Positions 26,365 to 34,882 of a stretch of 64,000 bases of DNA are shown here, piece after piece. Source of the DNA: Litorimonas sp964511495 (GTDB lineage Bacteria; Pseudomonadota; Alphaproteobacteria; Caulobacterales; Maricaulaceae); assembly GCA_964511495.1 (NCBI GenBank), contig CAZEFT010000010.1, positions 1-64,000 of the forward strand, in the 5' to 3' direction. The position numbers and the translations under genes are program-made. The notes under the pieces are model-generated. The model was not told the origin of the DNA. It worked only from the letters and a program-made list of their open reading frames with translations, and searched no databases. Each line of letters opens with the position of its first letter. Positions within the stretch are counted from its first letter, which is position 1.

Positions 26365-26523
26365 TTACTTCTCTTTATTTTCAATATCTTCAAGCGCCTC
26401 GCGGCGGGCAATTTCGTCTTGGATGCGTCTTAACTTATCTTTTTTGGCGTTAGTTCCATCCATGGCATTATAAATCAAAGCCGCGAGAACGCCGAACCCC
26501 AATAAAAGAAAAAATCCCAACAC
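26365..26523 (-). CDS. Small single-pass membrane protein, 52 aa
   Basis: GTG start at 26521-26523, 10 nt after scoB, and stop 2 nt before the thiolase start, so it fills the gap exactly. One hydrophobic helix (VLGFFLLLGFGVLAALIYNAM) is followed by a charged helix (KKDKLRRIQDEIARREALED). The Shine-Dalgarno sequence is weak (AAGAGA). The tight spacing and good coding character argue for a real gene. Unknown function; it may anchor or assist the CoA-transferase or thiolase. Confidence 0.6.
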   Translation of the reverse strand: MLGFFLLLGFGVLAALIYNAMDGTNAKKDKLRRIQDEIARREALEDIENKEK

Positions 26524-26533
26524 GTCTTATCTC

Positions 26534-27187
26534 TTATTCCCAAACAACATCGGCTTCGGTCTTGGCTTTTACTTCCTCAAGCGTCACATTTGGAGCTAAT
26601 TCACGCAGTCTGAACCGCGCCTGCCCTGCATCGCGATCAAACACGCCTAAATCTGTCACAATCATATGGATGCACTTTTGGCCCGTCAGCGGGAGCGAAC
26701 ATTCTTTGATAAATTTACTTTCGCCGCGTTTATTAGTGTGATCAAACAAAGCGATACAGCGTTTAACACCCGCGACGAGGTCCATCGCGCCGCCCATACC
26801 TTTGACCATTTTGCCCGGGATCATCCAATTGGCGATATCACCGTTTTCCGCCACCTCCATTGCCCCGAGAATAGACAAATCAATATGGCCGCCGCGGATC
26901 ATGGCGAAGCTCGTCGCGCTGTCAAAGAAGCTCGATTTAGGCAGCGTTGTAATCGTCTGTTTCCCTGCATTGATCAGGTCGGCATCCACCTCATCCTCCG
27001 TTGGGAAAGGCCCCATACCGAGCATACCATTTTCGGATTGTAAGGTCACATTCATGCCGTCGGGAATATGATTAGCAACCAAAGTCGGAATGCCAATCCC
27101 AAGGTTCACATAAAACCCGTCTTCCAACTCCTGCGCCGCCCGCGCCGCCATCTGATCTCTTGTCCAGCCTGTTTTCTCTTGGGTCAT
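26534..27187 (-). CDS. scoB: 3-oxoacid CoA-transferase subunit B
   Basis: 217 aa. Beta subunit of succinyl-CoA:3-ketoacid CoA-transferase. It starts WTRDQMAARAAQELEDGFYVNLGIGIPTLVANHIP. The catalytic Glu is in LQSENGMLGMGP, and GGHIDLSILGAMEVAENGDIANWMIPGKMVKGMGGAMDLV is the family signature. With ScoA it transfers CoA from succinyl-CoA to acetoacetate. It starts 2 nt after scoA ends. Confidence 0.95.
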   Translation of the reverse strand: MTQEKTGWTRDQMAARAAQELEDGFYVNLGIGIPTLVANHIPDGMNVTLQSENGMLGMGPFPTEDEVDADLINAGKQTITTLPKSSFFDSATSFAMIRGGHIDLSILGAMEVAENGDIANWMIPGKMVKGMGGAMDLVAGVKRCIALFDHTNKRGESKFIKECSLPLTGQKCIHMIVTDLGVFDRDAGQARFRLRELAPNVTLEEVKAKTEADVVWE

Positions 27188-27189
27188 GA

Positions 27190-27885
27190 TTACCCCTCCC
27201 GAACTGTACGGTTTTCAATTCGTTTTTCGCATTTGGCTTCGATGATGCGCTGGACGAAAATTCCGGGTGTGTGAATGAAATTGGAGTCGAGTGAGCCGAC
27301 AGGAACGATTTCATCAACCTCTGCAACCGTGACTTTTCCAGCTGTTGCCATCATCGGTGAGAAGTTGCGCGCTGTGGCTTTGAAAATGAGGTTACCCTCC
27401 GCATCCCCTTTCCATGCCTTGATGATGGCCAGATCAGCTTTCAAGCCCGTTTCCATGATGTAGGTTTCACCGTCGAAGTCTTTATGTTCTTTTCCTTCAG
27501 CAATCAGCGTCCCGACACCTGTCTTTGTATAAAAGCCCGGAATACCCGCCCCGCCGGCGCGAATACGTTCTGCCAATGTGCCTTGCGGGTTAAATTCTAA
27601 TTCCAGCTCACCACCCAGATATTGACGTTCAAACTCTTTATTCTCGCCGACGTAAGAGCTAACCATTTTTTTAATCTGGCGTGTTTCCAATAATTGACCC
27701 AAGCCAAAACCATCTACGCCTGCATTATTGGAAATCACGGTCAGGTCTTGAGCACCGCTATCGCGCAATGCCGCAATCAGGTTCTCTGCAATACCGCACA
27801 GACCAAAACCGCCTGACATAACGGTGATGCCGTCGCGACAAAGCCCGGCCAAAGCTTCATCCGGTGTTTTGAAAACTTTGCTCAT
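27190..27885 (-). CDS. scoA: 3-oxoacid CoA-transferase subunit A
   Basis: 231 aa. Alpha subunit with the glycine-rich GGFGLCGIAENLI CoA-binding stretch, LTVISNNAGVDGFGLG, NPQGTLAERIRAGGAGIPGFYT and NFSPMMATAGKVTVAEVDEIV, all typical. It works with ScoB on acetoacetate, the common product of the tyrosine and leucine pathways encoded on either side. The TetR gene ends 3 nt before its start, so all five genes form one transcript. Confidence 0.95.
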   Translation of the reverse strand: MSKVFKTPDEALAGLCRDGITVMSGGFGLCGIAENLIAALRDSGAQDLTVISNNAGVDGFGLGQLLETRQIKKMVSSYVGENKEFERQYLGGELELEFNPQGTLAERIRAGGAGIPGFYTKTGVGTLIAEGKEHKDFDGETYIMETGLKADLAIIKAWKGDAEGNLIFKATARNFSPMMATAGKVTVAEVDEIVPVGSLDSNFIHTPGIFVQRIIEAKCEKRIENRTVREG

Positions 27886-27888
27886 AAT

Positions 27889-28494
27889 CTATCCTTTAAT
27901 CCCGTCGCGCAATTGCGCCACAAAATGGTCGGCAATATCACTGCCCTTGAGGCGACCTTCTGTGTCGAACCACGCATTCAACCAATTGAGCGCACCCATA
28001 AAAAAGAACACATGCAATCGTGCATCGCCGCCGCGAATAGACCCGTCGGCTTGCCCGTCTTTGACAATCCGCACAACGCGACGCTCGATTTTATTCCGGC
28101 GCGTCAAAACATCGGCCTTCCACTCGCCTGAGAGACTATCCACATCTGTAAGCAAAGACACACCTGATTGGGTCAATAATCCGACAAAGGCGCGAAAAAC
28201 AGTCTCGAGATGGTCAAGACCGGACTGATTATCCGCCTTTTTACGTTTCAACACCTCATCCATCGAATCATAAGCCATGATGTGGCTTTCGAACAAAATC
28301 TCTTCTTTGTTTTTAACGTAATAATAGAGAGCCGCCTTGGTCAGTCCTAATGTCTTCGCAATATCGACCATGGATGTGTTGTGATAGCCCCGACGACGGA
28401 AGGCGCTCGCCGCCGATAAAATCACGGCCCGGCGTTTCGCCTGATACTGGCGGTCCCTGTCAAAGGGCGCTTTTATGGCTGAGGGCGAGTTCAT
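27889..28494 (-). CDS. TetR-family transcriptional regulator
   Basis: 201 aa. The N-terminal helix-turn-helix is RRAVILSAASAFRRRGYHNTSMVDIAKTLGLTKAALYYYVKNKEEIL, the standard TetR arrangement. The C-terminal ligand domain is helical. It heads the scoAB-thiolase operon and is divergent from the leucine operon; the shared 91-bp gap carries a perfect 10-bp inverted repeat that should be its operator. Control of both operons by one regulator responding to an acyl-CoA or branched-chain intermediate is the likely arrangement. TetR-type regulators of leucine catabolism (LiuQ) are known in other proteobacteria; whether this is an orthologue is not established. Confidence 0.88.
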   Translation of the reverse strand: MNSPSAIKAPFDRDRQYQAKRRAVILSAASAFRRRGYHNTSMVDIAKTLGLTKAALYYYVKNKEEILFESHIMAYDSMDEVLKRKKADNQSGLDHLETVFRAFVGLLTQSGVSLLTDVDSLSGEWKADVLTRRNKIERRVVRIVKDGQADGSIRGGDARLHVFFFMGALNWLNAWFDTEGRLKGSDIADHFVAQLRDGIKG

Positions 28495-28517
28495 TAAGCC
28501 CCTATATCATCTTAATA

Positions 28518-28559
28518 AATTTGACTCAAGGTTCAAATTTTATTATGCAGAGTCAAATT
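28518..28559. promoter_or_regulatory. Inverted-repeat operator between tetR and mccB
   Basis: AATTTGACTC (28518-28527) and GAGTCAAATT (28550-28559) are perfect reverse complements with a 22-bp spacer; centres are 32 bp apart, about three turns. A second, shorter palindrome TTTGA/TCAAA (28520-28537) overlaps the left arm. The site is 27-68 bp above the mccB start and 24-65 bp above the tetR start, as expected for a TetR operator acting both ways. Confidence 0.65.
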
Positions 28560-28585
28560 AGGTCCATTTCCAGTGACAGGCCATT

Positions 28586-30172
28586 ATGATTAAATCCAAA
28601 ATCAATCCCGATAGTGAGGCGTTCCGCCGCAACAGAGACGCGATGGAGGCTCTCATCGCGGATTTGCGTGAAAAGGTCGGCAAGATTGCCGAAGGGGGCT
28701 CCGAGCGCGCAAGGGAGAAACATCTCTCACGCGGCAAACTCCTCCCGCGGGAGCGGGTTGAACGCTTACTTGACCCCGGCACACCGTTCCTCGAACTTTC
28801 GCAAATGGCGGCTTATGGTATGTATGATGATGCCGTGCCGAGTGCGGGGATCATTACGGGCATTGGACGCGTATCCGGCCGAGAGGTCATGATTATTTGT
28901 AATGATGCAACGGTCAAAGGCGGGACTTATTACCCGATGACTTGCGCCAAACAGGCGCGTGCACAAGAAATTGCGCAAAAGAATAAGCTTCCCTGTATTT
29001 ACCTCGTGGATAGTGGCGGCGGGAACCTGCCGAACCAAGCCGAGATTTTCCCCGGCAAGGATGATTTTGGTCGTTGTTTTTACAATCAGGCCAATATGAG
29101 CGCCGAAGGCATTGCCCAAATCGCTGTTGTGATGGGCAGTTGTACGGCGGGCGGAGCTTATGTCCCGTCCATGGCGGATGAGAGCATTATTGTGGCCGAT
29201 CAGGGGACAATTTTCCTCGCGGGACCCCCTTTGGTGAAATCTGCGACGGGCGAAGATATTGATGCTGAAAGTCTCGGCGGCGGCGCTCTTCATGCCAAAA
29301 CATCAGGGGTTGTTGATCACCTCGCGGCCAATGATGCGCATGCGCTACAAATGGCGCGGGATTGCGTCGAGACTTTAGGCCAAGCGGATTATTCTTACGC
29401 GCCTGACCCAAACCCCGAACCGCCCGCCTATGACATTGATGAATTAAACGGCATTGTCCCGACGGATTTGCGCCAACCCTATGACGTCAGGGAAATTATT
29501 GCGCGCATCACCGATGGGTCGAAATTCACCGAATTTAAAAAAGAATATGGTGAAACATTGGTTTGTGGTTTTGCCCAAATTCACGGCTATCGAGTCGGTA
29601 TTCTCGGCAATAATGGTGTGCTCTTTTCCGAAAGCGCTCTGAAAGGTGCACATTTTGTCGAACTCTGTTGTCAGCGCAAAATCCCACTCGTCTTCTTGCA
29701 AAACATCACCGGTTTCATGGTGGGTTCAAAAGCCGAAGCCGGAGGTATCGCCAAAAACGGGGCAAAGATGGTCCATGCGGTCTCTTGCGCAAAAGTGCCG
29801 AAGTTCACTGTCATTGTGGGCGGGTCTTATGGCGCGGGTAATTACGGCATGTGCGGGCGAGCCTATGATCCGAACCTGATGTTTATGTGGCCCAATGCGC
29901 GCATTTCAATCATGGGCGGCGAACAGGCCGCCGATGTTCTGGCCACCGTCAATCGCAATGCCAAGAACTGGACTGAAGAAGAACGTGAAGCCTTTAAGAA
30001 ACCTATTCGCGAAAGGTTTGAGCGCGAAGGTCATCCTTATTTTGCCTCGGCGCGCATTTGGGATGACGGGATTATCGCACCCACCGATACGCGCCGCGTC
30101 TTGGGGCTAGGCTTGGCCATGGCGGCGAACGCACCTTTGGAGGACACCAAATTTGGTGTCTTCAGAATGTAA
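28586..30172 (+). CDS. mccB: Methylcrotonyl-CoA carboxylase, carboxyltransferase (beta) subunit
   Basis: 528 aa. Carboxyltransferase domain: acyl-CoA part GGTYYPMTCAKQARAQEIA, IYLVDSGGGNLPNQAEIFPGKDDFGR, and carboxybiotin part NITGFMVGSKAEAGGIAKNGAKMVHAV with GSYGAGNYGMCGRAYDP. This matches the MCC branch rather than propionyl-CoA carboxylase, and the following alpha subunit and isovaleryl-CoA dehydrogenase agree. It carboxylates 3-methylcrotonyl-CoA in leucine degradation. First gene of the operon, downstream of the TetR operator. Confidence 0.93.
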   Translation: MIKSKINPDSEAFRRNRDAMEALIADLREKVGKIAEGGSERAREKHLSRGKLLPRERVERLLDPGTPFLELSQMAAYGMYDDAVPSAGIITGIGRVSGREVMIICNDATVKGGTYYPMTCAKQARAQEIAQKNKLPCIYLVDSGGGNLPNQAEIFPGKDDFGRCFYNQANMSAEGIAQIAVVMGSCTAGGAYVPSMADESIIVADQGTIFLAGPPLVKSATGEDIDAESLGGGALHAKTSGVVDHLAANDAHALQMARDCVETLGQADYSYAPDPNPEPPAYDIDELNGIVPTDLRQPYDVREIIARITDGSKFTEFKKEYGETLVCGFAQIHGYRVGILGNNGVLFSESALKGAHFVELCCQRKIPLVFLQNITGFMVGSKAEAGGIAKNGAKMVHAVSCAKVPKFTVIVGGSYGAGNYGMCGRAYDPNLMFMWPNARISIMGGEQAADVLATVNRNAKNWTEEEREAFKKPIRERFEREGHPYFASARIWDDGIIAPTDTRRVLGLGLAMAANAPLEDTKFGVFRM

Positions 30173-30186
30173 TCAGGGTGAGCACT

Positions 30187-32190
30187 ATGACAAAAACGAT
30201 TAAAAAAATCCTGATCGCCAATCGTGGTGAGATTGCGTGTCGCGTGATAAAGACCGCCCGGAAAATGGGTATTGCGACTGTCGCGGTTTATTCCGATGCA
30301 GACCGCAAAGCGTTGCATGTACGCATGGCGGATGAAGCTGTTCATATCGGCCCGTCCCCCGCAGTTGAGTCCTATCTGGTGATCGACAAATTGATTGCCG
30401 CCGCCAAAAAGACAGGCGCGGATGCCGTGCATCCCGGCTATGGCTTTCTGTCTGAAAACCCTGATTTTGTTCGCGCTTGTGAAAAAGCCGGTATCACTTT
30501 TATCGGCCCCGCAGCGGAGAGCATGGAAGCCATGGGCCTCAAAGATGCGGCCAAAAAATTGATGGACGCGGCGGGTGTGCCGATCACTCCCGGCTATCAC
30601 GGCGAAGATCAATCCCCGAAACTACTCAAAGTCAAAGCAGGCATGATTGGCTTTCCCGTTCTCATCAAAGCGGTTGCAGGCGGTGGCGGTAAAGGGATGC
30701 GTAAGGTCGAGGCCGAGAAAGACTTTGATGCCGCCCTTGCCTCTTGCCAACGCGAAGCCAAATCGAGCTTTGGTAATGATGATGTTTTGATCGAGAAATA
30801 TATCCAAAGTCCGCGTCATATTGAGGTACAGGTCTTTGGTGATACGCACGGCAATGTCGTGCATATGTTTGAGCGCGATTGCTCTCTCCAACGACGTCAC
30901 CAAAAGGTGATTGAAGAAGCCCCTGCTCCCGGCATGACAGAAGAAGTGCGCGCCGCCATGACACAAGCCGCTGTGGAGGCAGCTAAGGCCGTGAATTATG
31001 TCGGCGCGGGCACAGTGGAGTTTATCGTTGATGGCTCAGGCAAGCTGCGCAAAGACGGTTTTTGGTTCATGGAAATGAATACGCGTTTGCAGGTCGAACA
31101 TCCCGTCACGGAAATGATTACAGGGCTTGATTTGGTCGAATGGCAAATCCGCGTCGCGCAAGGTGAAAAACTGCCGAACCAGGATGAGATTAAGATGGAA
31201 GGCCATGCGGTTGAAGCGCGGCTCTATGCCGAAGATCCAGCGAATGACTTTTTGCCGACTATTGGGCGGATTTATAGCTACGACCCACAAACATGGAAAT
31301 CGGGAGATGATGAATACCGCGTTGATACAGGCGTTGAACAAGAAGATTTCATTTCGATTTACTATGACCCGATGATTGCAAAAGTTATCGCACTAGCGGA
31401 AACACGCACTGAAGCTATCGACAATCTCAAGTATCTGATTGACGAAGTTGAGGTAACAGGAATCAAATCTAATTCCGCATTTCTCTATCAGTGCTTGTCC
31501 AACGAGGATTTTTTATCGGAGAAAGTATCGACACATTTTATTCCGAAAAACATTGAAGAATTAATCCCGGAAGATTTTTCGCAAGACGACAGAGTATATG
31601 GGCTGGCAGCTCTTTTCATTGAGCAAAAATTCAAAGAGAAATCAGAAACACCGTTTGTCGAACGTAATGGATGGCGATTAAATTTGCCAAGAAACCAAAA
31701 ATACCGCTTCTCTAGAAATGGCGAGCCTGTAATTGTGAAAATTATAGAAAGTATGTATCAGTCGGTACTAATTAGCGTTGATGATAAACCTGCCATTAGA
31801 TTTGACTATGGAAATGAAGACGAAAGTCTTGAGAACTCAGAAGTCCTACACCACTATTCCTCATGGGCTTATAGAATTCATGGTGACCACATCAGCCTAT
31901 TTCGTCAGGGACAAATTGTCAGGGTTGAAAAAGAGCAGTTCGGTTCAGACGCCTTAGTTAGCTCCGGCGATGCCCTCACCGCCTCTATGCCCGGTAAAAT
32001 TATTGCTGTGAACGCGACCGTTGGCGACGCGGTCAAAGCCGGTGACTCGCTCATTGTGATGGAAGCGATGAAGATGGAAATGACGTTGGAAGCTCCGCGA
32101 GACGGTGTTGTGGCTGAAGTCAATTATGAGACTGGCGCACTTGTGAGTGACGGTGAAATCCTGCTCACATTGGAAGACGAAGATAAATAA
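30187..32190 (+). CDS. mccA: Methylcrotonyl-CoA carboxylase, biotin-containing (alpha) subunit
   Basis: 667 aa from ATG 30187 (AGGGTG 6 nt upstream); GTG 30178 is an alternative. The biotin carboxylase domain runs from KILIANRGEIACRV to about residue 445, with GGGGKGMR for ATP and EMNTRLQVEHPVTE in the active site. The biotinyl domain ends the protein with VMEAMKMEM, Lys being the biotinylated residue. Between about 31310 and 31960 (end of the carboxylase domain plus the BT linker) the DNA is clearly more AT-rich than the ends of the same gene, with a sharp return at about 31960. The reading frame is intact. This suggests a recombined allele or relaxed selection in the linker. Confidence 0.93.
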   Translation: MTKTIKKILIANRGEIACRVIKTARKMGIATVAVYSDADRKALHVRMADEAVHIGPSPAVESYLVIDKLIAAAKKTGADAVHPGYGFLSENPDFVRACEKAGITFIGPAAESMEAMGLKDAAKKLMDAAGVPITPGYHGEDQSPKLLKVKAGMIGFPVLIKAVAGGGGKGMRKVEAEKDFDAALASCQREAKSSFGNDDVLIEKYIQSPRHIEVQVFGDTHGNVVHMFERDCSLQRRHQKVIEEAPAPGMTEEVRAAMTQAAVEAAKAVNYVGAGTVEFIVDGSGKLRKDGFWFMEMNTRLQVEHPVTEMITGLDLVEWQIRVAQGEKLPNQDEIKMEGHAVEARLYAEDPANDFLPTIGRIYSYDPQTWKSGDDEYRVDTGVEQEDFISIYYDPMIAKVIALAETRTEAIDNLKYLIDEVEVTGIKSNSAFLYQCLSNEDFLSEKVSTHFIPKNIEELIPEDFSQDDRVYGLAALFIEQKFKEKSETPFVERNGWRLNLPRNQKYRFSRNGEPVIVKIIESMYQSVLISVDDKPAIRFDYGNEDESLENSEVLHHYSSWAYRIHGDHISLFRQGQIVRVEKEQFGSDALVSSGDALTASMPGKIIAVNATVGDAVKAGDSLIVMEAMKMEMTLEAPRDGVVAEVNYETGALVSDGEILLTLEDEDK

Positions 32191-32305
32191 TGAACACCGC
32201 TCTCCCGTGGAAACACGAGCTCATCGCCAAATATTGCACTTGATGAAACCATATGAGCTAAGTCCCGATTTTACACGGGAAGACCGAAAGAAAAGAGAAA
32301 GTAAT

Positions 32306-33475
32306 ATGACAACGAATTACCCTACCCTGCAATTCGGCCTGTCCGACGAAGCCATTATGATCCGCGACAGTGTGCACGCGTTTACACAGGCGGAAATCAA
32401 GCCGCGCGCCGCAGAGATTGACAGTACAAACCAATTCCCGCGCGATCTCTGGCCCAAAATGGGTGAGCTCGGCCTCCATGGCATCACCGTCAGCGAAGAA
32501 GATGGCGGAACGGGACTAGGCTATCTGGAACACACAATTGCGGTTGAGGAAATCAGTCGGGCCTCGGCCTCTATCGGCCTGTCATATGGCGCACACTCAA
32601 ATCTCTGTATCAATCAAATTCGTCGTTGGGCGAATGAAGAGCAGAAAGAAAAACATCTGCCCGGTTTGATCAGTGGAGATCACCTTGGCTCTCTCGCCAT
32701 GTCAGAGCCGGGTGCAGGGTCGGACGTCGTGAGTATGAAATTAAAGGCCGAAAAACAGCAGGGCGGCTATTTGCTCAACGGGAATAAGATGTGGATTACC
32801 AATGCCCCCACGGCAGACACATTATTGGTCTATGCCAAGACCGACCCGAATGGTGGCTCCAAAGGCATATCCGCCTTCTTAATTACACCGGATATGGAAG
32901 GTTTCTCTACCGCGCAAAAGCTCGACAAGCTCGGCATGCGCGGCTCAGATACCTGCGAGTTGGTTTTTGAAAATTGCTTTGTCGGAGATGAAAGCCTTGT
33001 TGGCGAAGTCGGCCAGGGTGCGGAAATCCTCATGAGCGGGCTGGATTATGAACGCGTTGTCCTCTCCGGCGTATCTGTCGGTATTATGCAGGCCGTAATG
33101 GATGAAGTGCTTCCTTATGTGCATGAGCGCAAACAATTCGGCAAATCCATTGGTGAGTTCCAACTGATGCAAGGTAAACTCGCCGACATGTATGTCACGC
33201 TTTCAACGGCACGGGCCTATACCTATGCCGTAGCGGCTGCTTGTGATCGGGGTGAAACAACCCGCAAAGATGCAGCAGGGTGTATTCTCTATGCGGCGGA
33301 AAAAGCCACGCAAGTCGCCCTTGAAGGCATTCAGATTTTAGGCGGGAATGGCTATATTAATGATTATCCCACCGGACGCTTTTTGCGAGATGCGAAGTTG
33401 ATGGAAATCGGCGCGGGCACGTCCGAAATTCGTCGCTGGCTCATTGGCCGCGAATTGTTCAACGAAACACGATAA
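32306..33475 (+). CDS. ivd: Isovaleryl-CoA dehydrogenase
   Basis: 389 aa from ATG 32306 (MTTNYPTLQFGLSDEAIMIRDSV); the open frame extends upstream to 32147 but overlaps mccA and does not resemble the family. Acyl-CoA dehydrogenase fold with LAMSEPGAGSDVVSMKLKAE, the FAD motif WITNAPTADTL, catalytic Glu in GLDYERVVLSG (the position specific to isovaleryl-CoA dehydrogenase), QFGKSIGEFQLMQGKLADMY and GGNGYINDYPTGRFLRDAKL. It oxidises isovaleryl-CoA to 3-methylcrotonyl-CoA, the substrate of the carboxylase encoded just upstream. Confidence 0.94.
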   Translation: MTTNYPTLQFGLSDEAIMIRDSVHAFTQAEIKPRAAEIDSTNQFPRDLWPKMGELGLHGITVSEEDGGTGLGYLEHTIAVEEISRASASIGLSYGAHSNLCINQIRRWANEEQKEKHLPGLISGDHLGSLAMSEPGAGSDVVSMKLKAEKQQGGYLLNGNKMWITNAPTADTLLVYAKTDPNGGSKGISAFLITPDMEGFSTAQKLDKLGMRGSDTCELVFENCFVGDESLVGEVGQGAEILMSGLDYERVVLSGVSVGIMQAVMDEVLPYVHERKQFGKSIGEFQLMQGKLADMYVTLSTARAYTYAVAAACDRGETTRKDAAGCILYAAEKATQVALEGIQILGGNGYINDYPTGRFLRDAKLMEIGAGTSEIRRWLIGRELFNETR

Positions 33476-33491
33476 AGCGAGCGAGGCAGTC

Positions 33492-33950
33492 ATGGCCGGA
33501 AAATGGTTTGATGAATTAGAAGTCGGGCAGGTTTTTCAACATGCCCTACGTCGCACATTGACGGAAACGGATAATCTCCTTTTCACAACAATGACGCATA
33601 ATCCGGCACAACTTCACCTCGATGCGGAATATTGCAAAAATGAAACCGAGTTTGGCAAACCCTTGGTGAATAGCCTGTTTACGCTCGGCTTGGTCGTCGG
33701 CATTTCAGTCGGAGACACGACCTTAGGAACGGCGGTCGCCAATCTGGGCATGAGCGCTGTGAAATTTCCTGCACCACTTTTTCCCGGTGATACAATTCGC
33801 GTGGAAACCGAAATCAAAGCTCTACGCGCATCCAAGTCCCGCCCGACCCAAGGCATCGTCACCTTTGAGCATCGCGCCTATAATCAGCGGGACGAGTTAG
33901 TTTGCATCCTGCAACGCAGCGGATTGCAGCATAAAAAACCGCAAACGTAA
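33492..33950 (+). CDS. MaoC-family acyl-CoA hydratase-like protein
   Basis: 152 aa from ATG 33492; the upstream in-frame start at 33444 overlaps ivd. Single hot-dog domain with the hydratase motif FTTMTHNPAQLHLDAEYC, followed by EFGKPLVNSLFTLGLVVGISV and RVETEIKALRASKSRPTQGIVTFEHRAYNQRDELV. Asp/His-type hydratase residues are represented by the MTHNPAQLH segment. It ends the leucine operon, 17 nt after ivd. It may hydrate an unsaturated acyl-CoA; methylglutaconyl-CoA hydratase of the usual crotonase type is not present here. Confidence 0.87.
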   Translation: MAGKWFDELEVGQVFQHALRRTLTETDNLLFTTMTHNPAQLHLDAEYCKNETEFGKPLVNSLFTLGLVVGISVGDTTLGTAVANLGMSAVKFPAPLFPGDTIRVETEIKALRASKSRPTQGIVTFEHRAYNQRDELVCILQRSGLQHKKPQT

Positions 33951-34102
33951 CTACGCCATTAACCCTGCACGCTTACCTTCCGGTCATACCTCTTAAGTCA
34001 AATTTACCACGCCTCTTTGCAAAGCCTCAATAAGCTTCGTGTATAAAATACACCAATGACAGAGCCCAAAAGGGCCGTCCAAGGTGAAAAGAGGGTCGTG
34101 CC

Positions 34103-34807
34103 GTGGCACATGTAACAAATCAGAATCCGCCTACTATGGCGGGTACATATCAACCCGCAGGACGGCTTATACCCGTCCTCACGGCCAATCCAGTGGGCAA
34201 TGAAGTCATTGACACAGCCATCGCATTGGGGCGCAAAGCCGCCAGTTATGGTGAAACTGTTTTGATTTTGGATTGTGTCCGTGGCCATGCCATGAACCGC
34301 GCTGGTGTCGTCTTTCGCAAAACTTTGGCAGACGTCTTGGCCGGAGACGCGCAATTACGTGACGCGCTCTATATTACATCCAACGAGCATTATAACGTAG
34401 CCTCTCTCGGCGATATTGAGTTGAATGAGGCGCTCGGCAGCCTAGCCGCTTTGTCTCTGGATTTTGACTGGGTCTTTGTCATCGCTGAACCGGGATGTAC
34501 CTCTGCCCATGTCAAACTAGCCGCCGCAGGTGATAGTTGCCTGTTGGGATATGATAGCGCAGGCGACGCTTTCATGCGGGCCTATTGGATGATCGAAGCC
34601 GTTCGGCGGCGTGCCCCCAAATTTGACCCTTTAGTTTTATCTTGTGGCGAGCGCATCGACTCCGTGGAAACAGCATTGATGTTATCAGAGACCGTCAGAG
34701 ATAATCTAGGTGCCCCGCCACCCTATGCCGGTCATACCGCTGACCTTAACCTCGATGAGCGTCTTTTGGGGCAGTTCCGAGAGTTGGTAGCAGCCAACGC
34801 TGCATAA
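34103..34807 (+). CDS. MinD/FlhG-like protein lacking a P-loop
   Basis: 234 aa from GTG 34103 with AGAGGG upstream. The order of elements follows MinD/FlhG ATPases: a first strand RLIPVLTANPVGNEVIDTAIALGRKAASYG, then ETVLILDCVRG, RKTLADVLAGDAQLRDALY (FlhG-like), LSLDFDWVFVIAEPG, a later DSAGDAFMRAYWMIEAV. The deviant Walker A Lys-Gly-Gly-x-Gly-Lys-Thr is absent; ANPVGNEV occupies its place, so nucleotide binding is doubtful. It is probably a pseudo-ATPase of this fold with a structural or regulatory role. The neighbouring EF-hand/ECF genes start 76 nt downstream. Confidence 0.6.
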   Translation: MAHVTNQNPPTMAGTYQPAGRLIPVLTANPVGNEVIDTAIALGRKAASYGETVLILDCVRGHAMNRAGVVFRKTLADVLAGDAQLRDALYITSNEHYNVASLGDIELNEALGSLAALSLDFDWVFVIAEPGCTSAHVKLAAAGDSCLLGYDSAGDAFMRAYWMIEAVRRRAPKFDPLVLSCGERIDSVETALMLSETVRDNLGAPPPYAGHTADLNLDERLLGQFRELVAANAA

Positions 34808-34882
34808 ATATTTCATTGTCTCGCGAAGGATTTGTGTCTTCCCTGCGTTTATGTCTATGAACGCAAGACAAAGGAGACTCTT

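Noticed and set aside
34808..34882. EcfG-type promoter (GGAAC-N16/17-CGTT) before the EF-hand gene
   Set aside because: GGATT and CGTT are present but only 13 nt apart and the -35 element is incomplete.
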